The notes below the pieces were generated by a model. The model was not told the DNA's origin. It searched no databases and worked only from the letters and a program-made list of their open reading frames with translations. A stretch of 64,000 nt of DNA from Scortum barcoo (taxonomy: Eukaryota > Chordata > Actinopteri > Centrarchiformes > Terapontidae), in NCBI GenBank assembly GCA_023238725.1, contig CM041550.1, positions 3,977,044 through 4,041,043 on the forward strand, given 5' to 3'. The position numbers and the translations under genes are program-made. How positions within the stretch are numbered: the stretch's first letter is position 1; each line of letters starts with the position of its first letter. Below are positions 46,401 through 58,337 of the stretch, piece after piece.

Positions 46401-46952
46401 ATGGCTGGTTATTACCGAAGTTTCTGCCGAAATTTCTCCACCGTGGTTCATCCCCTTACTAGTCTAATCAGTCCGAAAGTAGACTATAAGTGGACTCCAG
46501 AATGCCAGCAGTGTGAGTGTGAGAATGTGAAAGGTCTCTTATGTAATGCCCCTGTGCTTGCAGCGCCTGATTTCTCTCGTCCCTTTAAACTGGAGGTTGA
46601 CGCCAGCGCTGTGGGTGCTGGGGGAGTGTTAATTCAGGAGACAAATGGAATAGACCATCCTGTTAGTTATTTCTCTCGAAAATTCGCCAAACATCAACTT
46701 AGCTATTCCACCATCGAAAAGGAGACGTTGGCGTTACTGCTGTCATTGCAACATTTTGAAGTGTATATTGGCTCTAGCTGCTTGCCCCTTGTGGTTTACA
46801 CAGACCATAATCCACTGGTTTTCCTTGCACGCATGTACAACCATAATCAGAGACTCATGCGTTGGGCTCTATTGGCACAAGAGTTCAATCTAGAAATTAA
46901 ACATAAAAAGGGAACAGAGAATGTATTAGCAGATGCCTTGTCCCGAGTGTAA
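43421..46952 (+). pseudogene. pol region of the Gmr1-like element (PR-INT-RT-RNase H)
   Basis: Protease: DTGGSQSV at about 43625. Integrase: HHCC zinc region (HLGVNKTYN to CRSCHAC, about 44395-44490), then the catalytic triad in IVDCVGPL, QTDQGTNF and ESQGALERW (about 44580-44880), and a chromatin/GPY-like C-terminal part to about 45400. Reverse transcriptase: FITDFRRVN, AFGMCNAPATFQ and YLDD (46149-46160). RNase H: KLEVDASAVGAGG (about 46590), then TDHNPL and ADALSRV at the end (stop 46950-46952). Integrase is N-terminal to RT, opposite to ordinary gypsy elements such as 1-860. Frame breaks lie near 43900, 44265 and 44945 (in a G run); from 44943 the frame is open for 669 codons. Confidence 0.88.
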
Positions 46953-47229
46953 AATAAAAAAAAAAAGGGAAACAAATAAATTTGTTCCATTGTAGTGTAC
47001 AACAATGTGAGTGCAAACCCAGAGGGTGTTCTTCTTTTGTTATAGGTTTGCATTTATGGGGAGGTAATTAAAGTTAAAGTTTAACAGTAATTAAACTTAA
47101 TTATATATTATAATGATGCAGCAGATTTGTTCAAATCATCATAAAGAGACACCTACACAGTAGAAGCAGGAGTTCAAGTTACAATTTACTGCATAAAATA
47201 AAGTAGAAAATCTATACCAGCAGTGAGAA

Positions 47230-47400
47230 AAATGATGATGATGACGATGACGATGATGTAAAGAATAGGGGATGGTGTTAGTTTCTAATGAAGAGGGATT
47301 GTTAGAGGAGGGACAAAGACCTTAATGAGCTATATGATGTAAAGCTTTAGTCAGAGAGCTGTGAGAGCTCAGCAGCCTCTACTTCTCTTCTCTCTCTCTG
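47230..47400 (+). promoter_or_regulatory. Conserved upstream region of TAAR locus 9
   Basis: A GATGAC-rich run (47230-47257) is followed by 'gagggacaaagaccttaatg', 'gctttagtcagagagctg' and 'gagctcagcagcctctactt' up to the start codon. The same about 180 bp precede loci 10 and 11. The proximal CAGCAGC plus C/T-rich run is shared with the other TAAR group, so this is a candidate core promoter/5' UTR. Confidence 0.45.
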
Positions 47401-48525
47401 ATGATGGAGGGAGTTGAACTTTGCTTTCCACAACTCAACACCTCCTGCAGGAAGCCAAAGCCTTCTCACTCTGACACTGTGCTGATTTACATTGTGCTGT
47501 CCTCCATCTCTCTGCTCAAGTGTGACTCTCAACCTGCTGGTCATCATCTCCATCTCACACTTTAAGTAGCCACATATTTCATCAATTTAAAACACTGGTT
47601 GCTTTACAAAAAGAAATTATTCAGATTTATATTTTATCTATGAGACTGATAATTGATAGTACAAGTAGTGATAAGTATGTCACTTTGCTTTATTATCTCT
47701 GCAGGAAGCTCCACCATCCCACCAACATCCTCATCCTCTCTCTGGCTGTCTCAGATTTCCTCGTAGGTCTCCTCATGTTCTTTCAAATCATGCTCTCAGA
47801 TGGCTGCTGGTTCCTTGGTGACATTACGTGTGTTCTTTATCAGTATCTCTCATACATGATTACCTCTGCCTCAGTAGGAACTTTGGTGCTCATATCTGTT
47901 GACCGTTATGTGGCTATTTGTCATCCTCTGCAATTACTCCACCAAAGTCACTGTGAAAGGAGTTACAATCTGTACTTGTCTTTGTTGGATCTGTTCTGGT
48001 CTGTACAATATTCTCATAATGAAGGACAACCTCAAACAACCAGGCAGGTATATTTCCTGTACAGGGGAGTGTGTGATCATCATTAACTCAACTGAACAAT
48101 TTGTAGATGTTATACTGACCTTCATCATTCCCATTACTGTCATCATCATTGTGCTGTATATGAGAGTATTTGTGGTGGCTGTGTCTCAGGCTCGTGCCAT
48201 GCGGTCTCAGATAGCAGCTGTCACACTTCAGTGTTCAGTGAAAATCACTGCTAAGAAATCTGAAATGAAAGCAGCCAGGACTCTTGGTGTTGTCATAGTT
48301 ATATTTCTAATATGTGTCTGCCCATATTTCTGTGTCACACTAACAGACCAAGAAAACTTTCTTAATGTTTCCTCTGCTGCCTTTGTAATATGTTTGTTTT
48401 ATTTTAATTCCTGTCTTAACCCTGTGATCTATGCCCTTTTCTACCCCTGGTTTAGGAAATCTATTAAACTCATTATTACACTTCAAATATTGAAGCCAGG
48501 CTCCTGTGAGAATAACTTAATATAA
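47401..48525 (+). pseudogene. TAAR locus 9, class III-type, two single-base insertions
   Basis: Exon 1 is 47401-47565 (MMEGVELCFPQLNTSC) and contains one extra A in CTCAAGTGTG (about 47517, sister CTCAGTGTG), which shifts TM1 out of frame. The intron is 47566-47704 (GTAGCC...CTGCAG). Exon 2 is 47705-48525. A second extra base lies at about 47934 (CTGCAATTACTCC, sister CTGCAATACTCC), right after the DRYVAICHP stretch. All else is open: Ser at 3.32 (VLYQYLS), Asp5.42 (FVDVIL), CPYFC, NPVIY, FYPWFRKS. It is nearly identical to locus 10 in unit 2. Two indels make pseudogene status likely, but both are duplications of the adjacent base and could be sequence errors. Confidence 0.85.
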
Positions 48526-49572
48526 AGAGACTCTGTGCAGTGACTGGAATTAGGCCTTCACTATGTCAAAGGAAATTTGTTTAAAAATGTTGATGCTGAG
48601 TCAGCCATTCAAATGATGTTAAAGTCAGTACCTCTTTGATCCATTTGGGAAGAGAAGGTCATTTTTATTAGCAGCATTTCCAACATGCAAAACCTTTTTC
48701 TGCCAGAATGTGTGTATGAAAGGATCAGGAAAATCTCTGAAATATTAAAGTTGTGTTACTGGGCCTTTCTTAAGCATTTTGCAGATTTAGAGATAGTTTG
48801 AGCTCATAATGTTCCTTAAAGATCCATATCAATTTTGAGCAGGAGTGTGTCAGCTCTTTCACACAGCCCCACCATGATCCTGCAGCATCTTATTGTGATG
48901 TTGGAAAATAAGAAGTACTGCATTAGCATGTTTTTTTGTTTTTTTTTTTGTTTTTTGTTTTAGGTACTGAGAGGGATTCTTCTCATGTTACCTGTTTGCT
49001 GAGACATTGAAAAGAGTAGACAGAATCCAATGTTTTTTAAGCAATGTGATAATTGATTGTCATTAAAGGTGAGATGCACATCATAACTTTTGAGCAAATT
49101 ATGAAAATTATTGGGACATTAATAGTTGATCAGACCTGGTTGGATCAGGTCTGTTCCAGTCTGGATCAGTTGATGCTGACAGTCCTAAGGTATAATCATA
49201 CAGCATGTAATATGTAAAGATTTGTATTTCAAGTTTTTAGATGTCAGTTGTTCTCATAAAGTTCTTCATAAATCTGCTTGATCTTTGTGACTGATTATGT
49301 TACTTGTGTGTCACCTTTAGGATATATGTTTGAAAATACACAAAACAAGAAGATAAATGGAGGGCAAAAATGTTTTTGTGAGAGTGCTCTGGACAAGTGA
49401 AATGAACAAAAACCCTTTCAGACCAAATATTGCTGCATATAAACATAGCAAAAAGCTGATTCTCATCCAAAATGATTTGGTGCAACTACCTGCAACAATC
49501 GGTGTTGTCATGGGATTTGTGGGGTTGTCTGCCTCCACAACTCCAATGATAAGTGACCCGTGGTTCAGTGTG
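48526..49572. repeat. Downstream block of locus 9 (copy of 59462-60490)
   Basis: Nearly identical to the downstream block of locus 10, including the T-rich run 'gtttttttgtttttttttttg' region near 48930 and 'gatcagacctggttggatca' near 49128. It ends where the Rex3-like LINE E is inserted. Open frames within it are not conserved as proteins. Confidence 0.75.
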
Positions 49573-52500
49573 TCCATCCATCCATCCATTTTCAACCGCT
49601 TGATCCGGGACCGGGTCGTGGAGGCAGCAGTCTGAGCAGAGATGCCCAGACTTCCCTCACCCCAGACACTTCCTCCAGCTCTTCCGGGGGGACCCCGAGG
49701 CGTTCCCAGGCCAGCCGAGAGACATAGTTTCTCCAGCGTGTCCTGGGTCTTCCCCGAGGCCTCCTCCCGGTGGGACATGCCTGGAACACCTCCCTAGGGG
49801 AGGCGTCCAGGGGGCATCCGAAACAGATGCCCAAGCCACCTCAGCTGACTGCTCTCGTAGGAGATGCGAAGGAGCAGCGGCTCTACTCCGAGCTCCTCCC
49901 GAGTGACCGAAGCTTCTCACCCTATCTCTAAGGGAGCGCCCAGCCACCCTGAGGAGAAAACTCATTTTGCCGCCGCTTGTATCCGCATGATCTTGTCCTT
50001 TCGGTCATTACCCAAAGTTCATGACCAGAGGTGAGGGTGGGAAGGCGTAGACTGACCAGTAAATCGAGAGCTTCGCCTTTCGACTCAGCTCCTTCTTCAC
50101 CACGTGACGGTCCGGTACACCCGACCGCATAACTGCGGACGCTGCACCAATCCAATCCGCCTGTCAAATCTCACGCTCCATCTTTCCCTCACTCGTGAAC
50201 AAGACCCCGAGATACTTGAACTCCTCCACTTGAGGCAGGACCTCTCCACCCACCCGGAGAGGGCACGCCACCCTTTTCCGGTCGAGAACCATGGCCTCAG
50301 ATTTGGAGGTGCTGATTCTCATCCCAGCCGCTTCACACCTCGGCTGCAAACCGCTCCAGTACATGCTGAAGGTCCTGGCCTGATGATGAAGCCAATCAGG
50401 ACAACATCATCTGCAAAAAGCAGAGATGAAATGTGGTTCCCAAACCGGACTCCCTCCGGCCCCTGGCTACGCCTAGAAATCCTGTCCATAAAGAACAGGA
50501 CCGGTGACAAAGGGCAAGCCCTGCCGGAGTCCAACATGCACTGGGAACAGGTCTGACTTACTGCCGGCAATGCGAACCAAGCTCCTGCTTTGGTCATACA
50601 GAGACCGAACAGCCCTTAGCAACAAAGGCCCCGGACCCCATACTCAGTGGAGCACCCCCACAGAATACCACGAGGGACAGGTCGAATGCCTTCTCCAGAT
50701 CCACAAAGCACATGTGGGACTGGTTGGGCAAAACTCCCATAAACCCTCAAGCACCCTGTGGAGGGTATAGAGCTGGTCCAGTGCTCCACGACCGGGACGA
50801 AAACCGCATTGTTCCTCCTGAATCCGAGGGTTCGACTATCGGCTGAATTCTCCTCTCCAGTACCCTGGCGTAGACCTTCCCAGGGAGGCTGAGAAGTGTG
50901 ATCCCCTGTAGTTGGAACACACTCTCCGGTCCCCCTTTTTAAAAAGAGGGACCACCACCCCAGTTTGCCACTCCAGAGGCACTGTCCCCTGACCTCCATG
51001 CAATGTTACAGAGGCCTGTCAGCCAAGACAGCCCCACAACATCCAGAGATTCTTGAGGTACTCAGGGCGGATCTCATCCACCCCCGGAAAGTGCCTTGCC
51101 ACTGAGGAGCTTGTGAACTACCTCAGTGACTTTGGCTTGGGTGATGGGACGAGTCCACCTCAGAGTCCCCAGCCTCCGCTTCCTCATTGGAAGGCAAGTC
51201 GGTGGGATTGAGGAGATCCTCGAAGTATTATTTCTTCCACCGTCCGACAATGTTCCCCAGTCGAGGTCAACAGCTCCCCACCCGCACTGTAAACAGTGTT
51301 GGTAGAGTACTGCTTCCCCCTTCTGAGGCGCCGGACGGTTTGCCAGCCAGAATCTCTTCGAGGCCGACCGATAGTCCTCCTTCATGGCCTCACTCACCGA
51401 ACTCCTTCCCAGACCCTGAGTTTTTGCCTCCAGGACCGGCCGTCTGGGCTGCAGCTTGCTTGGCCTGCCAGTACCTGTCAACTGCGTCAGGAGTCCCACA
51501 GGCCAACATGGTCCGATAGGACTCCTTCTTCAGCCTGACGGCATCCCTTACTTCCGGTGTCCACCACCACCGGGTTCGGGAAGTTGCCGCCACGACAGGC
51601 ACCAGAGACCTTGCGTCCACAGCTTCGAAATGCCAGCGCGTCAACAATGGAGGTAGAGAACATGGTCCACTCGGACTCTGTGAGAAGCTCTTCCGGAGAA
51701 GCTGTCCAACTTCCTCCTCTACCAGCGGATCCAACTCACCACCAGGTGGTGATCGGTTGACAGCTCAGCCCCTCTCTTTACCCGAGTGTCCAAGACATAC
51801 GGCCGGAGATCAGATGAAACGACAACAACAAAGTCGATCATCGATCTCCGGCCTTAGGGTGTCCTGGTGCCACATGCACTGATGGACACCCTTATGCTCG
51901 AACATGGTGTTCGTTATAGACAAACTGTGACTAGCACAGAAGTCCAATAACAGAACACCACTCAGGTTCAGATCGGGGAGGCCTGTTCCTCCCGATCACG
52001 CCCCTCCAGGTATCACTGTCGTTGCCCACGTGAGACGTTGAAGTCCCCCAGTAGAACAATGGAGTCCCCAGTCAGAGCACCATCAAGTACCCCTCCCAGG
52101 GACTCCAAAGAAGGCCGGGTACTCTGTACTGCTGTTCGGCCCGTAGGCACAAACAACAGCAAGAGACCTATCCCCAACCCAAAGGCGCAGGGAAGCGACC
52201 CTCTCGTTCACCGGGGTGAACTCCAACACATGGCGGCTGAGCTGGGGAGCTATAAGCAAGCCCACACCAGCCCGCTGCCACAACTCCAGAGTAGTGGAGG
52301 GTCCAGCCCCTCTCAAGGAGCTGGGTTCCAGAGCCCAAGCTATGCGTGGAGGTGAGCCCGACTATCTCTAGCCGGTACCTCTCAACCTCCCGCACGAGCT
52401 CAGGCTCCTTCCCCCCCAGTGAGGAGGTGACATTCCATGTCCCTATGGCCAGAGTTTTTGTTCCAAGGATTGTAGGTCGTCGAGGCCCCCCGCCACGACT

Positions 52501-52627
52501 GCTACCCAGACCACATTGCACCTGGCCCCTCATGGATCTTCCTGCGGGTGGTGAGCCAACATAGCTCCTAGGATCATTCGGGCACACAAACCCCTCCACC
52601 ACAGTAAGGTGGCGGTTCAAGGAGGGG
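49573..52627 (-). mobile_element. Rex3/RTE-like LINE (LINE E), near full length, minus strand
   Basis: This is the reverse complement of the family seen at 21617-25249. It starts at the plus-strand left with CCATCCATCCATCC (the GATG tail) and ends with the complement of CCCCTCCTTGAACCGCC at 52627. The minus strand reads RT motifs with breaks: [21 protein letters not shown], then the C-terminal MTERTRS and LRLLPPRPG. The endonuclease part is at 51700-52300. Many frameshifts. Unit 2 keeps the empty site at about 60490. No clear target duplication is visible. Confidence 0.88.
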
Positions 52628-53344
52628 TTCAAGTGTATTATGTCAGTTGTGAGGTTTATGCTCGTTCCTGACTGTCAAAGAGAAAAAAGTCTTGTTTTGG
52701 AAAAATAAATTATGTGTTTTTGTCAAGTCTTTGTAGGTTTCAGCTAATCATCAAGTTTGTCCCAAGCTTCAAGCAACTACTTGATATTTTGTGATATCCA
52801 ATTCTTCAGACACCCCCACCCCCCACATTTTTCTGGTAAATAAGAGTTGAGGTTGCAACTTGTACTGGTGAGCACCTGGTGGCTGGGTCTTCGTCCATGG
52901 GACTGGTCTGGGCAAGTCTTCGGGAGAAAGTCTCTGATAGTTGTTTGTGTTTATGCAGCAAACAGCAAGATGGAGTACCCAGCCTTCTTGGAGTTGCTGG
53001 GATGCATCCTGGAAAGGGTGCTGCCTAGGGACTCCCACAAAGGGAAAACTCCACAAATTAAATGAAGCTATAAAAAAACTTCTTTAAAAAAAGATGATTT
53101 AGTTAAAGAATTCAGAGATAACTGTGTTATAACTAGTATACAAGTACAAGTCTCAAAATCCAGATATCAATTTTGCCAAAACTTATTGCTGAGCCATTTA
53201 TCATTTTCATAGCTGTTCTGGAGAAGAACCATCTGGATTATACAGGGTTAACAAGAAACTATAACTTGGATTTGGTTATCTTGCTAGGTTTCCATGAAGA
53301 TTTGGACTGACCAGCTCAAGACCAGAAATGATTCCTGTGTTGGC
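52628..53344. repeat. End of unit 1 with a short Rex3-like scrap (52862-53037) and junction
   Basis: 52628-52850 continues the downstream block shared with 60495-60690. 52862-53037 ('gtactggtgagcacctggtg' to 'gctgcctagggactccca') is a 5'-region piece of the divergent Rex3-like LINE also present at 60897-61070. 53066-53344 has no counterpart and contains the junction between tandem units. Confidence 0.6.
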
Positions 53345-53733
53345 CTTTACATGATGAAAAGTCAAGATTAGTTATCATTGTTGTGAATCAATGCCAACAC
53401 ATATAGTTGTAATAATATTGTAGTAAAAACACACTGATCTTTCATCTTATTAATTGCTTGTTTTTTTAATCTTGCTTGGGGTTTCAGGGGTTGTTTCCCC
53501 TGAGATGGTGTGTCGATTATACTGTCCTCCTGTGAACATACAAACACAGGTCCTGAATCTGGCTTGGACTATGTATTAATAAAGGTGGTGAGTGAGGTGG
53601 TTGGGCCTTAGTTAGTGATTTACAGGTTATAAACTAAACAGACATTCAAAGTTGATTCTATCAGAGGGAAGATGACGTCCCACCATGTTCCTTTAGAACT
53701 GAAACCACAAAGGACTCAATTTGCAGGTCTTTG

Positions 53734-56700
53734 AGATAAGATAAGATCTTTTATTGATCCCACAGTGGGGAAATTCCACTGTTACAGCAGCTCAAAACAA
53801 GTAAAAGAGACATTAAATAATAGACAACGAAAAAACACACAAGACACAAAAAAAACAGTATTTACAATAAATAGTGAACAATAATAATAATAATAACAGA
53901 AAAAAAAGAAACAGAAACAGTATTTATATACACAGCCTCACCCAGTTAGATGTGCTGTGGTGAGGTGTTATTGCACAGGTGAATATGGAATATGTAGCAG
54001 ATATGAATTAACAGTATAGTAAATGAGTGGAATGAAAAAAGGACCATAAAGTGCATGGCTAGGACATCAGTAAACATCAGTAAACATCAGTGCAATGATG
54101 AAACATCAGTAAACATCAGTCCTACTGTGGTATGGAAGTGTTTGTTACAATGACAAAGATTTATAGTGCAGCATTAAACAGTCTGATGGTGTTTGGGATG
54201 AAGGACCTGCGGAAGCGCTCCTTCCTACACCTTGGGTGTCTGAGTCTGTTGCTGAAGGAGCTGCTTAAGGCCCCCACAGTCTGATGCAGAGGGTGGGAGG
54301 TGTTGTCCATGATGGTGGACAGTTTGGCCAGAGCCCTCCTCTCCCCCATCACCTCGATGGAGTCCAGGGGGCAGCCACAGACTGAGCTGGCTCTTTTAAT
54401 CAGTCTGTTGAGCCTCTTCTTGTCCCGCTCAGAACACCCCCCTCCCCAGTAGGACCACTGCATAGGAGACCACAGACGCCACCACAGTCTCATAAAAGGT
54501 CCTCAGCAGTGGCCTGCACACACCAAAAGATCCCAGCCTCCTCAGCATGTGTAAAGACGACTCTGACCCTTCTTGTAGAGCGAGTCAGTGTTGTCAGTCC
54601 AGTCCAGTTTGTTATTTAAGTGAACACCCAGGTGCTTGTACGTCCTCACTCTCTCGATGTCAAGTCCCTGGATGTTCACTGGTGCAATGTCAGATGAGGG
54701 TTTCCTGCTGAAGTCGATCACCATCTCCTTTGTCTTGCTGGCATTGACTTGAAGGTGATTCAGCTCACACCAGTCGACAAAGTCCATGATGACCTTCCTG
54801 TACTCACAGTCATTCCCCTCTGACACACATCCCACAATGGCAGTGTCATCGGAGAACTTCTGGAGGTGGCAACTGTCCGTGGAGTACGTGAAGTCCGATG
54901 TGTACAGGGTGAAGAGGAAAGGTGAGAGGACTGTTCCCTGGGGGGCAAACCTGTGCTGCAGACCACCACATCGGACACACAGTCCTGCAGCCTCACAAAC
55001 TGGGGTCTGTCAGTGAGGTAGTTGGTGACCCATGCAGCCAGCTGGTCACTGGCCCCCGCTCTCTCCAGCTTCACCCTGAGCAGTGAGGGGTGGATCGTGT
55101 TGAAAGCACTGGAGAAATCAAAAAAGGTAATCCTCACAGTGTTTCCAGCGTCCTCCAGGTGAGACAGGGATCTCTGCAGCAGGTAGATGACGGCATCATC
55201 CACCCCAATGCCGGGTTGGTATGCAAACTGCAGGGGATCCATGTTTGGGCTCACCAGGGGGCGGAGGTGCCTGAGGACGATCCTCTCCAGTGCCTTCATC
55301 AGGTGAGACGTTAAGGCCACGGGTCTGAAGTGGTTGGGCTCCTTGGGGCGCAAAGTTTTAGGGACTGGAACCACACAAGAAGTGTTCCACAGGACAGGAA
55401 CTCTTTCCAGACTCAGGCTCAGGTTGAAGATGTAGCAGACCACCTGACAGAGCTGGTCTGCACAGTCCCGGAGGAGTCTGGAGCTGATGCCATCAGGACC
55501 CGTGGCTTTCCTGGCTTTGATCTTCTTCAGCTGCGTTCTCACCTGATCCACTGTAGGTGTGAAGAGATTAGGAGAGGGAGGGGGTGGAGGAGAGGAGCAC
55601 TGTAGAGATGGTGGTGAAGGCGGGGGGGATTGGTGAGAGCCCCAGAGATGGTGGAGGTGTTGATGGTGGTGAGGGGGCGTGCAGGCAGAGGGAGCTGGAG
55701 GTGGGCTGGTCTGTGCTCAGGCTGAGGGGGGTGGAGGTGGGCCCAGTATCAAATCTGTTGAAGAACAGATTTAGCTTGTTGGCCCAGTCTCTGTCTCCAG
55801 GCTCAGGGTTCCTCCTCTCGTTTTTACCCTGTCCTGAGATAGCTTGGAGTCCTCTCCAAACCTCCCTCACGTTGTTTTGCTGCAGGTGGTCCTCCATTTT
55901 CCTCCTGTAGCTGGCCTTGCACTCTTTGATCTTCCGTTTAGCAGATCCCTCTGCACCCTCCTCAGTTCATCTCTGTCTCCAGACTGGAAAGCCGTCCTTT
56001 TCTCCTGCAGCAAGGCTCTCAGATCAGGAGTCACCCAGGGCTTGTTGTTTGAGAAACACCGTACCCTCTTGGTGGGCACGGTGGTTTCTACACAGAAGTT
56101 TAATGTAATCTGTGATGCAGTCCGTTAAATTGTCGATCATGTCCTGTTCATGTGGCCCACAGAGCACCTCCCAGTCCGTGGTGTCAAAACAGTCCCTCAG
56201 TGCATCTCTGGCCTCCTCAGACCACTGCTTCACACGCCTTTTGTTGGGGGGCTGTCTCTTCACCACAGGTGTGTAAACAGGGCGCAGATGGACCAGGTTG
56301 TGATCTGAGCAGCCCAGCGGGGGGAGGGGTGATGAGCTGTAGGCGCCTGCTGTGTTTGCAGACAGCAGGTCCAGAGTTTTATTGTCCCTGTTCAGCAGTT
56401 CACGTCCTGGTGGAAGTTGGGGAGAGTGGCAGACAGGGAAGCGTGGTTCAAATCCCCGGTGATGAGGAGAAAGGCTTGAGGATGCTCTGTCTGAAGCTGT
56501 GCCACAACACTGTGGAGAAGCTCGCAGGCTGCATCGGCGTTCGGCCGAGGGAGGGATGTACGTCGTTATTGCGATGACATGTGAAACTCCCTCGGCAGGT
56601 AGTAGGGCCTCACGGCCATGCTCACGGCCAGCAGCTCCATGTCCCTGGTACATCGTCGCTGCTCCTTCACATGGATGTGTCCAGGGTTACACCACCTGTC

Positions 56701-57339
56701 GTTCACAAACAGCGCAAGTTCCCCCGCCCTTCTTCTTACCGCTCTCCCTTATATTCCTGTCCGCTCTGAGAGATAAAGTGAGTCCGGGGTGAGGTGGTTC
56801 AGCCGGGTCTCTGTGAAGCGCATCAGGCTGCACTCCCGGTCCTCCCGCTGCAGCCTCGGTCAGCGCCGCCTAGCTCTTCCATCTTGTTCAGCAGAGACCT
56901 CACGTTTCCCTGTGATAACAGAGGGAAGGCAGGTTTGTACCGTCGTCTCCATTCGCAGCGCTTAACTCCGGCGCTGCTCCCCCTTCTCCTCCTCCGAAGT
57001 TCAGCGAGGGTCTCCGGTCTCTCCCCGGGGTCTCCGGTCTCTCTCCCGGGGGTTAGCCGAGCCTGGCTAAGCGCCAGCAGCTGCTCCCGAGTGTAAACAA
57101 CCGGAGCGGGGCTGAATGTGTTGGCTGACACGGAGTTTAAAAGTCCGCAAAAAAGTAAAAAGCACAACACCAGTCTCACCAGCTTCACATCTAAGTGTGG
57201 ACGTGAGCAGGAGCGACTAGTGTAGGCCGAAAAGCAGGAAAGAAAAGTTAAAAGTATAAAAAAGGTCTAAGTAAACAAAGAAAGAAGTCAGAGCTACTGT
57301 AACTGGCTGCCACTCACTCGGCGCCATCTTGCTAAGATG
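53734..57339 (-). mobile_element. L2/CR1-like LINE (LINE B), near full length, minus strand
   Basis: It is flanked by CTTTG (53729-53733 and 57340-57344); unit 1 shows the empty site at about 39940. The minus strand reads, from 57188 down: leader MKLVRLVLCFLLF and YTREQLLALS, GNVRSLLNKMEEL, the endonuclease end (SDHNLVHLRPVY, near 56300), the linker VRCFSNNKPWVTPDLRALLQ, then an open RT frame 55551-54760 with ATGPDGISSRLL, FRPVALTSHLMKALERI, DPLQFAYQPGIGVDDAV and FFDFSSAFNTIHPSLL. The YADD-type box and the remainder lie in other frames down to 54160. The 3' end is TCTTATCTTATCTC (complement at 53734). Frameshifted, so probably inactive. Confidence 0.88.
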
Positions 57340-57344
57340 CTTTG

Positions 57345-58164
57345 CTGCTATTTTCCAGTATTATCAACAAAATAGTAAGATCTTGCAAACAGTATGGGAA
57401 TTGTTTGATGTTAAATCCAGCAACCATCAGTCTGAACACACACAGACACACACACACACACACTCTATGCTTTATCTACCTTTATTATGACAGTGTATAA
57501 TAAAGAAAATCATAAATGTATGGGGATATAATATTTGCTTTGTGTGATCAATCACAGGTCTTATTCATCCTGCTGCATCCTTCGTTAACGTTAGAGATGT
57601 CACTGGGATCAGATCTGATATACCATATTTCACCAAATCTACAAGATTTTGGGTCCTATTTTGGTGGGAATTAAACAACCAATGTAAGTAGCACTCTTAC
57701 CATTTGGTTTCATTTTCCTGTACTTCCTTTTGCCCGTCTGTGTGGTAGTTTGGAGCCCAGCGCTGATCACAACATGCTTATATAGGAAGATAGGGGCAAA
57801 CATGTGAAAGGGTCATTCAAATGAGGAAGTACAAAGCTTTTTTAGTTTTTTGTGGCACTAACCAAGTTGCGGGCACATCAGTCTACTGCAAATCTGATCA
57901 TACTGTTCACAAGAGCAACCTCAATACTTGGAGGAAATGTGCAGAAATAATGTAATGTAATTAAACTTAATTATATATTATAATGATGCAGCAGATTTGT
58001 TCAAATTATGTATAGGCTTTTGATCCTATGTGTTCATATCATTCGACTCTGCACCATCCAGACTATAAGATGACTGATTCATTTAAACTGTTACTGTTAT
58101 ACTTCCCTGTGATTGGATTCAGGTTCTTGGACATGATTTAGAAATGCTATACCAGCAGATGATG
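57345..58164. repeat. Unit 2 sequence upstream of locus 10
   Basis: 57345-57960 matches 39940-41270 with the solo LTR absent. 57960-58010 matches 47090-47140 with the Gmr1-like element absent. 58060-58160 matches 62380-62465, upstream of locus 11. No gene is present. Confidence 0.7.
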
Positions 58165-58337
58165 ATGATAATGATGATGATGACGATGATGTAAAGAAGA
58201 GGAGATGAAGGGTGTTAGTTTCTGATGAAGAGGAATTGTTAGAGGAGGGACAAAGAGCTTAATGAGCTATATGACGTAGAGCTTTAGTCAGAGAGCTGTG
58301 AGAGCTCAGCAGCCTCTACTTCTCTTCTCTCTCTCTG
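58165..58337 (+). promoter_or_regulatory. Conserved upstream region of TAAR locus 10
   Basis: It has the same blocks as before loci 9 and 11: GATGATG run, 'gagggacaaagagcttaatg', 'gctatatgacgtagagcttt' and 'gagctcagcagcctctactt'. TATGACGTAG resembles a cAMP-response half site, but that is a weak match by itself. Confidence 0.45.

Larger units (their letters stand above)
41278..47086 (+). mobile_element. Gmr1-like Ty3/gypsy retrotransposon, integrase before RT, 3' LTR missing
   Basis: The insertion interrupts sequence that is continuous in unit 2 (57950-57990). It is bounded by GTAAT on both sides (41273-41277 and 47087-47091) and starts TGTTACGG and ends TTTAACA. In order: 5' LTR, primer binding site, gag with a SCAN-related capsid part, zinc knuckle, protease, integrase, reverse transcriptase, RNase H. 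The position of integrase upstream of RT is the hallmark of Gmr1-type elements, which otherwise belong to Ty3/gypsy. No second LTR copy is found in the 134 bp between the pol stop and the flank. A purine-rich tract (ATGGGGAGG near 47056-47063) precedes the right end. At least five frameshifts disable it. Confidence 0.9.
39655..53100. repeat. Tandem segmental duplication, unit 1
   Basis: The non-mobile parts of this interval (39655-40293, 40967-41277, 47087-49572, 52628-52850) align in the same order with 53345-60660. Removing the solo LTR, the Gmr1-like element and the Rex3-like LINE leaves about 3.9 kb, close to the about 3.7 kb of unit 2 without its LINE. The unit carries TAAR locus 9. The left boundary is near 'gatgaaaagtcaagattagt' (39667). 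Confidence 0.85.

Noticed and set aside
41278..47086. Active, complete LTR retrotransposon
   Set aside because: At least five frame breaks and no 3' LTR.
48526..49572. Conserved block after loci 9 and 10 as a possible coding gene or long noncoding RNA
   Set aside because: Conservation follows the whole duplicated unit, and the frames are not kept between copies beyond what recent duplication explains.
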